Shown: positions 1-7,766, counted from the stretch's first letter. The stretch is 24,197 nt of DNA from an uncultured Eubacteriales bacterium (GCA_948933715.1 CAQZPH010000012.1:1-24197), one strand, 5' to 3'. Notes: generated by a model not told the origin, from the sequence alone. A program made the numbers and translations.

Positions 1-163
1 CTTTTAATGTTTCAAATTGACACATATTATCTAATTTACTTTTTTTGTATCAAAATAATACATATATTCTATTCTCGCCCTATTCGCAATTTCTTCTTTC
101 ACTTTTATGAATTAAAATAAATTTGACATTTTTTAAAAGTAGTGATTCAAAAAATAAAAATAA

Positions 164-208
164 AAAACCTAAATTTTGAAGTAAATTTCTCTTCAAAATT
201 TAGGTTTT
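164..208 (-). terminator. Intrinsic terminator after the coiled-coil/RusA operon
   Basis: A perfect 18-bp inverted repeat (164-181 with 191-208) encloses a 9-nt loop. On the minus strand it is followed by a T-rich stretch. It lies 70 bp beyond the stop codon of the gene ending at 278, so it most likely ends that operon's transcript. Positions 1-163 are AT-rich and I see no gene there. Confidence 0.75.
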
Positions 209-277
209 ACAATATTTCTTACAAAATATAGACGTATTTTCAACGATTTTATGTTTTCCAATCAGACATTTTCTCAG

Positions 278-1231
278 TTATTCATATTCCCCCACATAAT
301 GCCCATGATAATTTTTAGGCTTACCATTAGCCTGCTTATATGATCTCTTATAATAACTTTCTAATTCAGCAACTCGTCTTTTAAATGCTTCATAAGAATT
401 TAGAGTACCAACATATTCTCGTTTAGCCCAAATTGATTGTCTAAGATGATTTAAACTATCATAAAGTGGTATAGCATAGTCTGGGACAGTATATCCCCGT
501 ACAATTCTATTTTCTTGAGTAATTATATAATTAAGAATAGCCGTTATTTCTTTGTATGATGGACGGGGAGGACGGTCAAATCTATAATTATCTATACGCA
601 TAATTTTGTTATTTAAAACATCAATCTGATCATTAATTTCATAACGTTTCATTTCTGTAATTAAGGGATGCAACTCGTCTTTTAAATGCTCCAATTTTAT
701 CGTCTTTAAACTTCTCACTTGTCGAGCACTAATAGCCTTTAATCGTTGTGAAACTCTTATAATAGCTTCTTCTCGCTCAATATTTGCTTCTTTTAGCTCC
801 TGTCTTCGCTCCAGTGCATAATTTAGCCTTGAGTGATTTATTCCTCTTAAAACCCGCGTTAAATAAGTTTTCATGCTTCCAGCATATCTAGGAGTAAAAT
901 CTACCTGTTTTAAATCCATCAACTCCTCTAAACCACGTTCTCCTTTTTTATCAACATTTTCTATATAATAATTATTCAATATTTCTGCTTCTTTACGTAC
1001 TTTCAGAGTTAATTCTTCTAGTTGTTTTTCTTTTCTTTTTTCTTGACGTACGATTTTTTCTAAATTAGAAGAGACTTGATGCAATGATCTTCTTATGGAA
1101 TAGAAATCTGCCTGTGCTTCTTTCGACCAAGTATATCTCTTCTTTAATATGAGCAGATAATTATTCATAAGAGGATCTAATTCATTCATAGCGTTAAGTA
1201 TTACTAATATCTTTTCATTGTTATTTGCCAT
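278..1231 (-). CDS. Hypothetical coiled-coil protein
   Basis: Not recognised; 317 residues, soluble, rich in Lys, Arg and Glu. Long charged helical stretches (about 55-90 and 135-205) suggest coiled coils. No signal peptide, membrane segment or catalytic motif is visible. The ATG follows an AAAGGG ribosome binding site eight bases upstream. The gene starts 13 bp after the stop of the tandem RusA gene and is the last gene of a three-gene operon with a helix-turn-helix protein. Association with DNA transactions is inferred only from this company. Confidence 0.75.
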   Translation of the reverse strand: MANNNEKILVILNAMNELDPLMNNYLLILKKRYTWSKEAQADFYSIRRSLHQVSSNLEKIVRQEKRKEKQLEELTLKVRKEAEILNNYYIENVDKKGERGLEELMDLKQVDFTPRYAGSMKTYLTRVLRGINHSRLNYALERRQELKEANIEREEAIIRVSQRLKAISARQVRSLKTIKLEHLKDELHPLITEMKRYEINDQIDVLNNKIMRIDNYRFDRPPRPSYKEITAILNYIITQENRIVRGYTVPDYAIPLYDSLNHLRQSIWAKREYVGTLNSYEAFKRRVAELESYYKRSYKQANGKPKNYHGHYVGEYE

Positions 1232-1243
1232 CTTATTTACCCT

Positions 1244-2212
1244 TTATGTTCCTAATGGAGACAAATTAACTTCTGTATGTGCATTCTCTAATACATTAAA
1301 TTTTAAAGCCTGAACTCCAACAATTCGCCTATCATCTATATTCACTTCATTAAAAATTCCATCCATAGCGGCTTTTAATAAATTGTCTATATCTGGCGTT
1401 GTCTTTTTCATTATATTGCGTATTTTCTTTTGATTTTTTGGTACAGCACAATAAAAATGAAAGGTAGACATTATACCGTTTTTTGATCGGCCAATTTTAT
1501 AAAACTTATCATTATAAAGATTGCTTTCTTTCAAATAATTATTTATTTCAAGCAAATAATTTGTATAAGAACGATCATTATAATCATGTTTCTTATAAAC
1601 TTTTTTACCTTTACTATCTGTGCTAACACTAAAATTCACACTAGGTCTAGGTGCACTTTTGGGTGAAAAGGGGAGTATAACTGACCAATTTAATTGCTGC
1701 TCTTTATTTCTTTCCGCAACATTAGCAATAACAGTTTCAGATGGACTCATAGTCGTATCATCAAAGTCACCTAAACTTGATAAGGTTATCTCTGTCCTTG
1801 GGTTTTCTAACTCGTTCAGCTTGAGTGCGTTAACTCCTACAACCCGGCTATCACTAATTCTATCTTCTTTCGTAAAAATACCATCTAAAATAGCTTTTAG
1901 TAAGTTATCTATGTCGGGAACATTAGTACAAGGTATTTTACTAATTTTAGTAATAGTGTTTCCCGGATGGATATAAAATACTATGTTTGCAATTACGCCA
2001 TACTGTGCATTTACAACTTTATAAAAATCTTGATTTTTCAAATTATATTTTTTGAGGTATGTATCAATAGCAGCGAGATAATTAAAATACCACGTATCAT
2101 AATAAGTTATAACTCCATATTCCTTCTTACCTTTTTTTCTCGGTCCAACTCTATAATTAGGACGAGGGGTAGCTCTAGGATTAAATGGAATGGTTACAGA
2201 CCAGCTACTCAT
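1244..2212 (-). CDS. Tandem RusA-domain Holliday junction resolvase (two fused copies)
   Basis: RusA enzymes are small homodimeric endonucleases that cut Holliday junctions using clustered aspartates and a lysine. This 322-residue protein holds two RusA-like units, about 1-150 and 175-322, joined by a short linker. Unit 1 has P-x-PRP near residue 16, PDIDNLLK at 99-106 (D100, D102, K106) and D121 before RVVGV. Unit 2 has APRP at 187-190, PDIDNLLK at 273-280 (D274, D276, K280) and D293/D294 before RRIVGV. Both halves therefore keep the family's key residues. A normal RusA is about 120 residues, so this is a built-in dimer. The chosen ATG at 2212 follows AAAGGTGA and overlaps the upstream gene by 8 bp; an in-frame start at 2278 lies inside that gene and is less likely. 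The family call is firm; in vivo substrate is inferred. Confidence 0.85.
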   Translation of the reverse strand: MSSWSVTIPFNPRATPRPNYRVGPRKKGKKEYGVITYYDTWYFNYLAAIDTYLKKYNLKNQDFYKVVNAQYGVIANIVFYIHPGNTITKISKIPCTNVPDIDNLLKAILDGIFTKEDRISDSRVVGVNALKLNELENPRTEITLSSLGDFDDTTMSPSETVIANVAERNKEQQLNWSVILPFSPKSAPRPSVNFSVSTDSKGKKVYKKHDYNDRSYTNYLLEINNYLKESNLYNDKFYKIGRSKNGIMSTFHFYCAVPKNQKKIRNIMKKTTPDIDNLLKAAMDGIFNEVNIDDRRIVGVQALKFNVLENAHTEVNLSPLGT

Positions 2213-2747
2213 CCTTGTGTTCACCTTTATATTGATAATATTTTTTTCTATCTTCTCTAGATAATTTACGAATTTCACTTCTTGCGTTACTTATTTTCTT
2301 AGCATCTCCTGATTGTTCTAACAATAGTAATTGAGCAAAATTCTTTTCTTTTTTTACATCTTTTTTTTGCGTTGCAGCTATAGTTTTTGGTAAATCAAGA
2401 TTTCCAAATCCTTTTGATTTTAATTCCTCATCTATCTCTGCAATTTGTCTTTTCTTCTCTTCTTTTTCCTCAACTAACTTACTCATACTTTTTAAGTAAG
2501 CTTCATAGTCGGCAGTTTCTAATTTGATTAGTTCAGCATACATAGTTACAGTTACTAAATCTTGTAGTGTAGCTTCTTTTTCTTGTATCTCTTTTTTGTA
2601 CCTATATATTGAAGCTCGTGATAATTTTAGTTTTTTTTCTAAAATAGTAGGGGACGCATACTTTACAAACCATTCATCTAAAGTTTTTTGAGATTTTTTA
2701 TTATACTTCAACTTACCAATTTTCTTAGGACGCCATTCTCTAGGCAT
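2205..2747 (-). CDS. Helix-turn-helix protein with coiled-coil tail
   Basis: A 180-residue basic protein. Residues about 30-56 read as a helix-turn-helix (SPTILEKKLKLSRASIYRYK), like small terminase or transposase-type DNA-binding domains. Residues about 57-115 form a charged helix likely to be a coiled coil, and the C-terminus is Lys/Arg rich. The start has a strong GGAGG site. It is the first gene of the operon leading into the tandem RusA gene, with an 8-bp overlap that suggests translational coupling. Possible roles are a DNA-binding regulator or a DNA-packaging or recombination accessory factor; the sequence does not decide. Confidence 0.75.
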   Translation of the reverse strand: MPREWRPKKIGKLKYNKKSQKTLDEWFVKYASPTILEKKLKLSRASIYRYKKEIQEKEATLQDLVTVTMYAELIKLETADYEAYLKSMSKLVEEKEEKKRQIAEIDEELKSKGFGNLDLPKTIAATQKKDVKKEKNFAQLLLLEQSGDAKKISNARSEIRKLSREDRKKYYQYKGEHKDE

Positions 2748-2798
2748 AAGCCATCCTCCTTTTTGTATCTTTTTGAAACATTTAGCTAATAGTCTTGT

Positions 2799-2827
2799 TC
2801 TATATGAGTAAAAAATAAAAAGGACAA
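2799..2827 (-). promoter_or_regulatory. Predicted sigma-A promoter of the HTH/RusA operon
   Basis: On the minus strand TTGTCC is followed after 17 bases by TATAGA, about 45 bp before the start of the gene at 2747. The -35 box overlaps an imperfect hairpin that may end transcription of the gene at 2858-3094. Confidence 0.45.
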
Positions 2828-2857
2828 TCTTGTTAGAGAAGATAAATCCTTCTTTTT

Positions 2858-3094
2858 CTATAATTTAGCACTACTTATATTATTCATTAATTTGGCTTGA
2901 TCAAGAACCTTTTTTTGCGTTTCCTCATCTAAAGAAGCCATATAAACCGGTAACAATTTATCATGAATAAAATCTGGAATGGTTTTTTCTTGTGGGGCAG
3001 TAATTGTTCTGAGTGCTTGAATCAAATTTTTGTCTGTTATTGTTACACTTACAGTTGTTTTTTTCTTATTTAAAGCATCTAATTTTTCTTGCAC
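2858..3094 (-). CDS. Small hypothetical protein
   Basis: Not recognised; 78 residues. A basic N-terminus (KKKTTVSVTITDKNLIQAL) followed by predicted helices is compatible with a ribbon-helix-helix DNA-binding fold, but no diagnostic motif settles this. The start is a GTG seven bases after a strong GGAGG; an ATG two bases earlier is out of frame and reads only five codons. It follows the serine recombinase gene but has its own extended -10 promoter. Confidence 0.6.
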   Translation of the reverse strand: MQEKLDALNKKKTTVSVTITDKNLIQALRTITAPQEKTIPDFIHDKLLPVYMASLDEETQKKVLDQAKLMNNISSAKL

Positions 3095-3115
3095 ATAAAT
3101 TCCTCCTATATTTTT

Positions 3116-3124
3116 ATTATACCA
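3116..3124 (-). promoter_or_regulatory. Predicted extended -10 promoter for the 78-residue protein
   Basis: The minus strand reads TGGTATAAT, an extended -10 element, about 22 bp before the GTG start at 3094. A weak TTTATA lies 17 bases upstream in the -35 position. The surrounding 60 bp are almost pure A+T. Confidence 0.5.
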
Positions 3125-3157
3125 TAATAATATATTTTTATAAAAATATAAATTAAT

Positions 3158-3772
3158 TTATAAATTATTTCTTTTTTTAATTCGATAAACAGTTCTTTCG
3201 CTAATTCCTACTTTTTCAGCTATTTGCTTAATAGACATCTCATGTTTTTTCAACATGCTAACTACACTCTCCCAAACTAACCGATCTTGAGGTTTTTTAG
3301 CATTAGGTCCATACTTAATTGCTCTCCCTTTGTAGATACCATTAGCTTTTGCTATCTCAATACCCTCACGTTGCCGTGCTTTTATTCTTTTGCGTTCTTC
3401 TTCAGCTTGATATTTAAAAACGGCCAACATCATCTCCGTAAACATTGCTCTCAGACCGGGGTTAGGTATCTGACTAAAATCTGGTAATTCAGGGGTAATT
3501 AAAGTAGCTCCTTTAGCATGTATCTGTTGAATAATATAACCAATGTCTTTAGCACTGCGTCCTAAACGATCTAAAGCAGCTACATACACAATATCTCCTT
3601 TACGAATAAAATTGAGCATTGCCTTAAGTTGCGTTCTCGCTTCAATGGTTGCACCTGATACCTTTTCTTTAAAGATCATATCATCTTTAATTCCATAGTT
3701 ATGAAGGGTTTCAATTTGTCTAGCTAAATTTTGATCTTTAGAACTAACTCTTGCATACCCGATCTTAGCCAT
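3158..3772 (-). CDS. Serine recombinase (resolvase/invertase family)
   Basis: Site-specific recombinase of 204 residues, normal for small resolvases. It cuts DNA through a covalent phosphoserine link. The N-terminus has the catalytic motif YARVSSKDQN with Ser10 as likely nucleophile and Arg8 beside it. ALDRLGRSAKDI lies near 66-77, and a C-terminal helix-turn-helix (SIKQIAEKVGISERTVYRIK) is near 180-200. On a plasmid this type usually resolves multimers or comes from a transposon; no flanking inverted repeats of a transposon were seen. ATG at 3772 is chosen because AAGAAG lies nine bases upstream; an ATG three codons earlier abuts that site. It overlaps the upstream gene by 8 bp. Confidence 0.93.
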   Translation of the reverse strand: MAKIGYARVSSKDQNLARQIETLHNYGIKDDMIFKEKVSGATIEARTQLKAMLNFIRKGDIVYVAALDRLGRSAKDIGYIIQQIHAKGATLITPELPDFSQIPNPGLRAMFTEMMLAVFKYQAEEERKRIKARQREGIEIAKANGIYKGRAIKYGPNAKKPQDRLVWESVVSMLKKHEMSIKQIAEKVGISERTVYRIKKRNNL

Positions 3773-4115
3773 TATTAGCATCTTCTTGTGTAATCTTATT
3801 CAGTTGATCTAAACTTTCAGCAATTGCTGCTAAGGCTGGAACAAAAGAATCTTTTAAAAAGAATGAATCATAGACGATACCCTCCATATCAAACACCCAT
3901 ATACTTGTTTCTTTATGTTGAATGATATGTCCTATTGGAACATCGGTAATACAAATATCTAATTGGTTAGGATCCCTTGATTTTAAAAACAAGCCTCCGT
4001 CGGCAGATTTTAGATTAGCTAACTCCATAGTTGCATCTGATCTTTTAATTTCAAATTTTGAATTTACCATTTTAAGTTTATTTTCTAAATCTCTAATAAT
4101 TTCTTTTTGTGTCAT
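3765..4115 (-). CDS. Hypothetical protein coupled to the recombinase gene
   Basis: Not recognised; 116 residues, soluble, mildly acidic C-terminus, no membrane segment. A predicted coiled helix at 1-35 is followed by a beta-rich middle (DICITDVPIGHIIQH, TSIWVFDMEGIVY). The ATG follows AAAGGA, and the 3' end overlaps the recombinase start by 8 bp. Its translation start region (4107-4129) is identical over 23 bp to that of the gene starting at 15807. Confidence 0.7.
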   Translation of the reverse strand: MTQKEIIRDLENKLKMVNSKFEIKRSDATMELANLKSADGGLFLKSRDPNQLDICITDVPIGHIIQHKETSIWVFDMEGIVYDSFFLKDSFVPALAAIAESLDQLNKITQEDANNG

Positions 4116-4163
4116 ATTTATTTCCTTTCATATGTCAGACCCTTAAGTCATATTATAATTATT

Positions 4164-4192
4164 ATTATACCGCGCACTTAATCTACTGTCAT
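4164..4192 (-). promoter_or_regulatory. Predicted sigma-A promoter of the recombinase operon
   Basis: On the minus strand ATGACA is separated by 17 bases from a perfect TATAAT, about 50 bp ahead of the start codon at 4115. It is one of the best promoter matches in the window. Confidence 0.65.
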
Positions 4193-4263
4193 TAGGGTAG
4201 ACCTTATAGTCATAATAAAAGCACATTTCAATAGCATATATTGTTCATCTAATTAATATATGC

Positions 4264-4345
4264 CATCATGAACGTAAAGAGTATTTAGATAGCCTATCTG
4301 AAAATGCTTCGTGAGGAATATTTAAGCAATAGAAAAGATAACTAA
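4264..4345 (+). pseudogene. Remnant of a RelE/HigB-like toxin C-terminus
   Basis: The interval 4200-4686 has no intact gene but contains decayed coding sequence. In one frame the plus strand reads HHERKEYLD; after a one-base shift and an in-frame TAG it continues IAYLKMLREEYLSNRKDN and stops two bases before the ATG of the next remnant. This resembles the C-terminal helix of HigB/Gp49-type toxins, which usually precedes an antitoxin start by a few bases. The identification is inference from pattern and position. Confidence 0.35.
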
Positions 4346-4347
4346 TT

Positions 4348-4428
4348 ATGAGTAATCTAAGTTTTAATGATTACCTCAAAACTCAATTACAAGATCCAAA
4401 GTTCAAAAAAGATTTTGATAAGGATTAA
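4348..4428 (+). pseudogene. N-terminal remnant of a HigA/XRE-type antitoxin
   Basis: Twenty-six codons on the plus strand encode MSNLSFNDYLKTQLQDPKFK and end after KDFDKD. This is the characteristic opening of XRE-family antitoxins, where YL-x-x-QL-x-DP-x-F precedes the helix-turn-helix. The stop comes before any DNA-binding domain, directly at a long terminator hairpin. It is therefore a truncated antitoxin, paired with the toxin remnant upstream. Expression as a short peptide cannot be excluded. Confidence 0.45.
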
Positions 4429-4480
4429 AAAAGGAGAGAATAAAGAACTACTATACGTCGTTCTTTATTCTCTCCTTTTT
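4427..4480 (+). terminator. Long perfect terminator hairpin
   Basis: A perfect 21-bp inverted repeat (4428-4448 with 4460-4480) with an 11-nt loop. It is A-rich on the left and T-rich on the right, so it can act in both directions. It ends the decayed toxin-antitoxin remnant and insulates the intact module beyond it. Confidence 0.75.
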
Positions 4481-4620
4481 ATCTCTTAGAACTTTCAGGA
4501 AACATCCATAAATAAATGGACTTTTGCAAACTTAAACAGACCATAATCAAAGAACTCATAGTTAATATCATATAAGCATCCTTTTTTTCCTTAGTCCGCC
4601 TATCCAATACAATAAAGCAT

Positions 4621-4660
4621 ATTATACCTGCTTTACATATATACGCAAAGCAGGTATAAT
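4621..4660 (+). promoter_or_regulatory. higBA promoter with palindromic operator
   Basis: TTTACA (4632-4637) and TATAAT (4655-4660) are 17 bases apart. A perfect 14-bp inverted repeat (arms 4621-4634 and 4647-4660, 12-bp centre) covers both boxes. HigA antitoxins repress their own promoters through such palindromes, so this is the expected autoregulatory operator. The start codon of higB lies 27 bp downstream. Confidence 0.75.
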
Positions 4661-4686
4661 ATAAATATAATATATGGGAGATAAAT

Positions 4687-4971
4687 ATGATTCAAACATT
4701 TGCTGATAAAGAAAGTGAAAAAGTTTATCATCAAAAATTTTCAAAAAAATTACCACAAAGTATTCAAAAAATTGCTTTAAGAAAATTTATGATGATGGAT
4801 GCTGCAAGTAACATAAATGATTTACGGATTCCGCCAGCAAACCACCTAGAGAAACTAGAAGGATATAGAGAGGGACAATATAGTATTACCATTAACGACC
4901 AATATAGAATTTGCTTTACGGTCCAAACACCTAACTACTTCTATAACGTGGAGATTGTTGATTACCATTAA
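4687..4971 (+). CDS. higB: HigB toxin (RelE superfamily, plasmid maintenance killer)
   Basis: Toxin of a type II addiction module. HigB proteins are ribosome-dependent mRNA endonucleases neutralised by HigA. The 94 residues match the full family length. The diagnostic block is NDLRIPPANHLEKLEGYREG (44-63), followed by SITINDQYRICF and the terminal VEIVDYH. A GGGAG site precedes the ATG. The toxin-first order with the antitoxin 24 bp downstream is typical of higBA. On a plasmid it would kill cells that lose the replicon. Confidence 0.9.
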   Translation: MIQTFADKESEKVYHQKFSKKLPQSIQKIALRKFMMMDAASNINDLRIPPANHLEKLEGYREGQYSITINDQYRICFTVQTPNYFYNVEIVDYH

Positions 4972-4995
4972 TGTTAATGTAGAAAGGTTATTATT

Positions 4996-5295
4996 ATGTT
5001 TCAAAACACAATTCCTACACCAAAAATAAGTGAGATATTGAGAGAAGAATTTATGATACCATTTAATCTCTCTGCTTACGCAGTAGCAAAAGCTATTGAT
5101 GTACCAGTATCTCGTATTCAAGATATCTTACACGACAAAAGAAAAATCACTGTAGATACATCAATTAGATTGGGTAAACTTTTTGGTGTATCATCAAGGT
5201 ATTTTTTAAATCTTCAAAATGATATTGAAGTAAGAAACATAGAGCAGAAAAATGAAAAAGAATATGATCAAATTCATCAAATAAATTTTGCTTAA
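4996..5295 (+). CDS. higA: HigA antitoxin (XRE family)
   Basis: A 99-residue antitoxin that should bind HigB and repress the shared promoter. A helix-turn-helix spans about 25-60 (LSAYAVAKAIDVPVSRIQDI and following), with the HigA signature ITVDTSIRLGKLFGVSSRYF at about 52-71. The C-terminal tail is charged. An AAAGG site precedes the ATG. A strong terminator follows 30 bp after the stop, so the pair forms a complete isolated operon. Confidence 0.92.
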   Translation: MFQNTIPTPKISEILREEFMIPFNLSAYAVAKAIDVPVSRIQDILHDKRKITVDTSIRLGKLFGVSSRYFLNLQNDIEVRNIEQKNEKEYDQIHQINFA

Positions 5296-5323
5296 TTCTA
5301 ATAACATAGATTTAATAAAACAA

Positions 5324-5364
5324 AAAAAGGGGAAGAATCACATACAGTGATCCTTCCCCTTTTT
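5324..5364. terminator. Bidirectional terminator between higA and the repressor gene
   Basis: A 13-bp stem with one A-C mismatch (5329-5341 with 5347-5359), five-base loop, flanked by an A-run and a T-run. It sits between convergent genes and can serve both. Confidence 0.8.
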
Positions 5365-5370
5365 CGTAGT

Positions 5371-5952
5371 CTACATATCAAATCCAGCATGAATAGCTTT
5401 ACCTAAAATAGAATCCAACCTATCTTCATTTAAGATAGTCGGAGCATATTTTGAATTTATAGAGTAGAGGATAACGTTTTTTCCAACATGCTTGATTTTC
5501 CTTAAGATTACTCTGGTATCATCCGCACGAATGGCTGCAATTTCATCATCTTCTACAGTAGACTGTTTATGGATAAGAACTAGAGCACCATCTGGGATAA
5601 GCGGCTCCATAGAATCTCCCTTACATCTCAATGCAAAAAGCTCAGCTGTCCCAGTTTTTTCTTCAAGTAATTCGTAAGTATAGCCTTCAATATTATGCTC
5701 AGTCAGCATCGTTTCACCATATGCAGTAGTTCCTATAATAGGAATTCGAGCATAATACATCCCTGAAATATCAATAGAGTTAGAGATTTCATATCTAGGA
5801 TCTATTATATCACTTATTTTTACATTCAATGCTGAAGCAAGCTTTTCTAAAGTTTCAGCATTAGGAGTAGACTTTTTACGAATATAGCCAGATAAAGTTG
5901 TAATAGGTATACCAGTTTTTTTAGATAGTTCAGCTTGCGTCATTCCGTGCAT
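5371..5952 (-). CDS. XRE/S24 (CI-LexA-like) repressor with frameshifted N-terminus
   Basis: The 193-residue reading frame has a helix-turn-helix (TQAELSKKTGIPITTLSGYI, 5-24) and a C-terminal S24 peptidase/dimerisation domain. CKGDSMEPLIPDG holds the likely nucleophile Ser114, and VILRKIK holds the general base Lys152. Such repressors self-cleave after DNA damage. The usual Ala-Gly cleavage site appears as Tyr78-Gly79 in GTTAYGE. The visible start has no ribosome binding site. Upstream, an ATG at 6031 with a GAGGA site opens MNSYDKLNSDLDLKASMADL and runs into a stop; adding two bases to a TA repeat near 5966-5972 joins it to YNLKNCMHGMTQ, restoring the first helix. The intact gene probably spanned 5371-6031, so this copy may be a pseudogene. 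Confidence 0.75.
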   Translation of the reverse strand: MHGMTQAELSKKTGIPITTLSGYIRKKSTPNAETLEKLASALNVKISDIIDPRYEISNSIDISGMYYARIPIIGTTAYGETMLTEHNIEGYTYELLEEKTGTAELFALRCKGDSMEPLIPDGALVLIHKQSTVEDDEIAAIRADDTRVILRKIKHVGKNVILYSINSKYAPTILNEDRLDSILGKAIHAGFDM

Positions 5953-6056
5953 GCAATTTTTTAAATTATATTAAATCAGCCATAGATGCCTTAAGGTCGA
6001 GATCAGAATTTAATTTATCATAACTATTCATACCAGTTTATCTGTCCTCACTTAAC

Positions 6057-6728
6057 TTACTGATTATTTTTATTGAACTTTATCGATTCAAGCCGACGCT
6101 TTATTTCATTCGCTAAATCGTATAAATCATTATCTTTACTATTTTTTCGAATTGGAAGATCAAATGTATCATCTGGTTCAAAGACAGTGTTTATTGAGTT
6201 AATATTTGCAACCTTAACAATTTCCTCGAGAAGATCAAAAATAGCTATCATATCACTATTTTTTTGCAAAAAATATTTCTTTATAAATTCATCGGCTTTT
6301 ATAGTTCCTTGTTCATCTTGTTTCTGAAACGTTAACTCTAAATTTTTCGGATTTTCATTTGGAAAATAGTCAGGATCTACTATCTCATGAGCTACTATAA
6401 ATGTTAATCCTAATTTTTCACTTAGCTCAGGCAACTGCGCAATTTTATCAATAATAGAATCTTGTAAATCGGCAAGTTTTATCACGAGTTTCCAGTAATA
6501 TTGGTTGTAACCTATTTTTATATAAGCATCTGTATTTTTAGCAATTTCAAATCTAAAAATTTGCCATGAAAGGTTACTGTCTAGCCGCTGTTGCAACATA
6601 AACTCGCTACCCATTTTTTCTCCTGATTGATAAATTACCATACCATGAGATGGTTTCTTTGTAGCTATTATTTCTTTTCGTATTATTTTTAATCTTAACA
6701 ATTCATATAAACTTGTTTCTTTATGCAT
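6057..6728 (-). CDS. Hypothetical protein
   Basis: Not recognised; 223 residues, soluble, no signal peptide. It mixes beta segments (SWQIFRFEIAKNTDAYIKIG) with acidic helices and has a Lys/Asn-rich end. An AGGAAGG site lies nine bases before the ATG, only a few bases past the stop of the small membrane protein gene upstream. It precedes the damaged repressor gene. Confidence 0.7.
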   Translation of the reverse strand: MHKETSLYELLRLKIIRKEIIATKKPSHGMVIYQSGEKMGSEFMLQQRLDSNLSWQIFRFEIAKNTDAYIKIGYNQYYWKLVIKLADLQDSIIDKIAQLPELSEKLGLTFIVAHEIVDPDYFPNENPKNLELTFQKQDEQGTIKADEFIKKYFLQKNSDMIAIFDLLEEIVKVANINSINTVFEPDDTFDLPIRKNSKDNDLYDLANEIKRRLESIKFNKNNQ

Positions 6729-6743
6729 TTGCTTAGTCCTTCC

Positions 6744-6938
6744 TTACAAACTCGCAACAAAATCTATTATAGATAGTATGACAAAAACAGTTATTATGGC
6801 TGTCATAATTGGTAAAAAAATGAATGAAAAACAATACATCCCCTTACCCCAATTCTTTTTATCCTCTGTCCACATTCCAAAATCACAGCAGAGTAACAGG
6901 ATATAATAGAAAATCATTACCCCTATCACATTCTTCAT
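6744..6938 (-). CDS. Small two-helix membrane protein
   Basis: Not recognised; 64 residues with hydrophobic segments at about 3-19 and 36-60, joined by a charged polar loop (WTEDKKNWGKG). AGGAG lies twelve bases before the ATG. It sits between the nuclease lipoprotein gene and an unknown gene in the same direction. Confidence 0.6.
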   Translation of the reverse strand: MKNVIGVMIFYYILLLCCDFGMWTEDKKNWGKGMYCFSFIFLPIMTAIITVFVILSIIDFVASL

Positions 6939-6975
6939 ATTGACTATAATCTCCTATTTAACTTGTTTTCCTTTT

Positions 6976-7764
6976 TTATTGTTTAAATACGACTTGCATT
7001 GAATTATCCTTAATTGCTCGTCCAGTACTATAATCAAACCTATATCCCGGCTGAACATTATAAATATAGACATTGTAGTTCAACATTCCATCAATTGAAG
7101 TGACTTGCAGGTTAACGCCTCTAGCCATTTTTTCATTGCCTCTAAAAATTGGTGTAGCCTGATAGATAACCTTTTGTCCTGACCTCAATGCCTCTCTTAC
7201 TTGACCTTCATAATATGTTTGAACACGTTGGTTGGCAAAAGCTGTTTGAGTAAATAAATTTTTAGGATTATTTAAATCTCCATTATTTCTTCCTGTATAA
7301 ATTCCAAACTTGTTTATTCCGCCAGATAAAGAGTAAGCAATTAAATGTCCTCTATTATATATTTCTGCCCCCGGTCTATTGCTGTGCCAGCCTGTAGGAC
7401 GCCATATTTGACGTGTTCGATTGCTATGCTTAACTATATTATTTTGATCTAAAAACGCCGTAACGGAGGAGCTAGTACGGTTAAATCTATCCAAATTCTG
7501 ATAATAGATTCTATTCTTCTTCCAGCTCTTATTAAGAGTCGAATTATTGGCATTTACAAAAATTGCAGCATTTTCTCCGCTCTTATATTCCATACTTGCT
7601 AATTTCATGTACTCTTTTTGGCTTAATCCACCAAACTTAGTATTCGAAATTTGCTCTGATTTAACATTATCATTACTATTTTTAGAAAAATTGGCATTAA
7701 AAGAGCAGCCACAACTTAATAAAGTCACGGCTGCTAACAGTCCCATTAACTTTTTATTTTTCAC
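6976..7764 (-). CDS. Lipoprotein DNA/RNA non-specific endonuclease (EndA-like)
   Basis: A secreted beta-beta-alpha metal nuclease of 262 residues that should degrade extracellular nucleic acid at the cell surface. The N-terminus is a lipoprotein signal (basic MKNKK, hydrophobic core, LLSCGC, so Cys18 or Cys20 may be lipidated). The catalytic block is NRGHLIAYSLSGG at 137-149 with His140 as base, the EndA-type variant of DRGH. FTQTAFANQR at 171-180 provides Asn178 for metal binding. It starts at GTG, nine bases after AAGGGTGA. That site lies within the end of the small membrane protein gene upstream, which suggests coupling. Possible roles are nucleotide scavenging, competence or biofilm DNA removal. 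Family assignment is strong; the role is inferred. Confidence 0.88.
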   Translation of the reverse strand: MKNKKLMGLLAAVTLLSCGCSFNANFSKNSNDNVKSEQISNTKFGGLSQKEYMKLASMEYKSGENAAIFVNANNSTLNKSWKKNRIYYQNLDRFNRTSSSVTAFLDQNNIVKHSNRTRQIWRPTGWHSNRPGAEIYNRGHLIAYSLSGGINKFGIYTGRNNGDLNNPKNLFTQTAFANQRVQTYYEGQVREALRSGQKVIYQATPIFRGNEKMARGVNLQVTSIDGMLNYNVYIYNVQPGYRFDYSTGRAIKDNSMQVVFKQ

Positions 7765-7766
7765 TA

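Noticed and set aside
1620..1976. Open frame of 118 codons on the plus strand
   Set aside because: It lies opposite the tandem RusA gene, has no ribosome binding site and encodes a low-information hydrophobic product.
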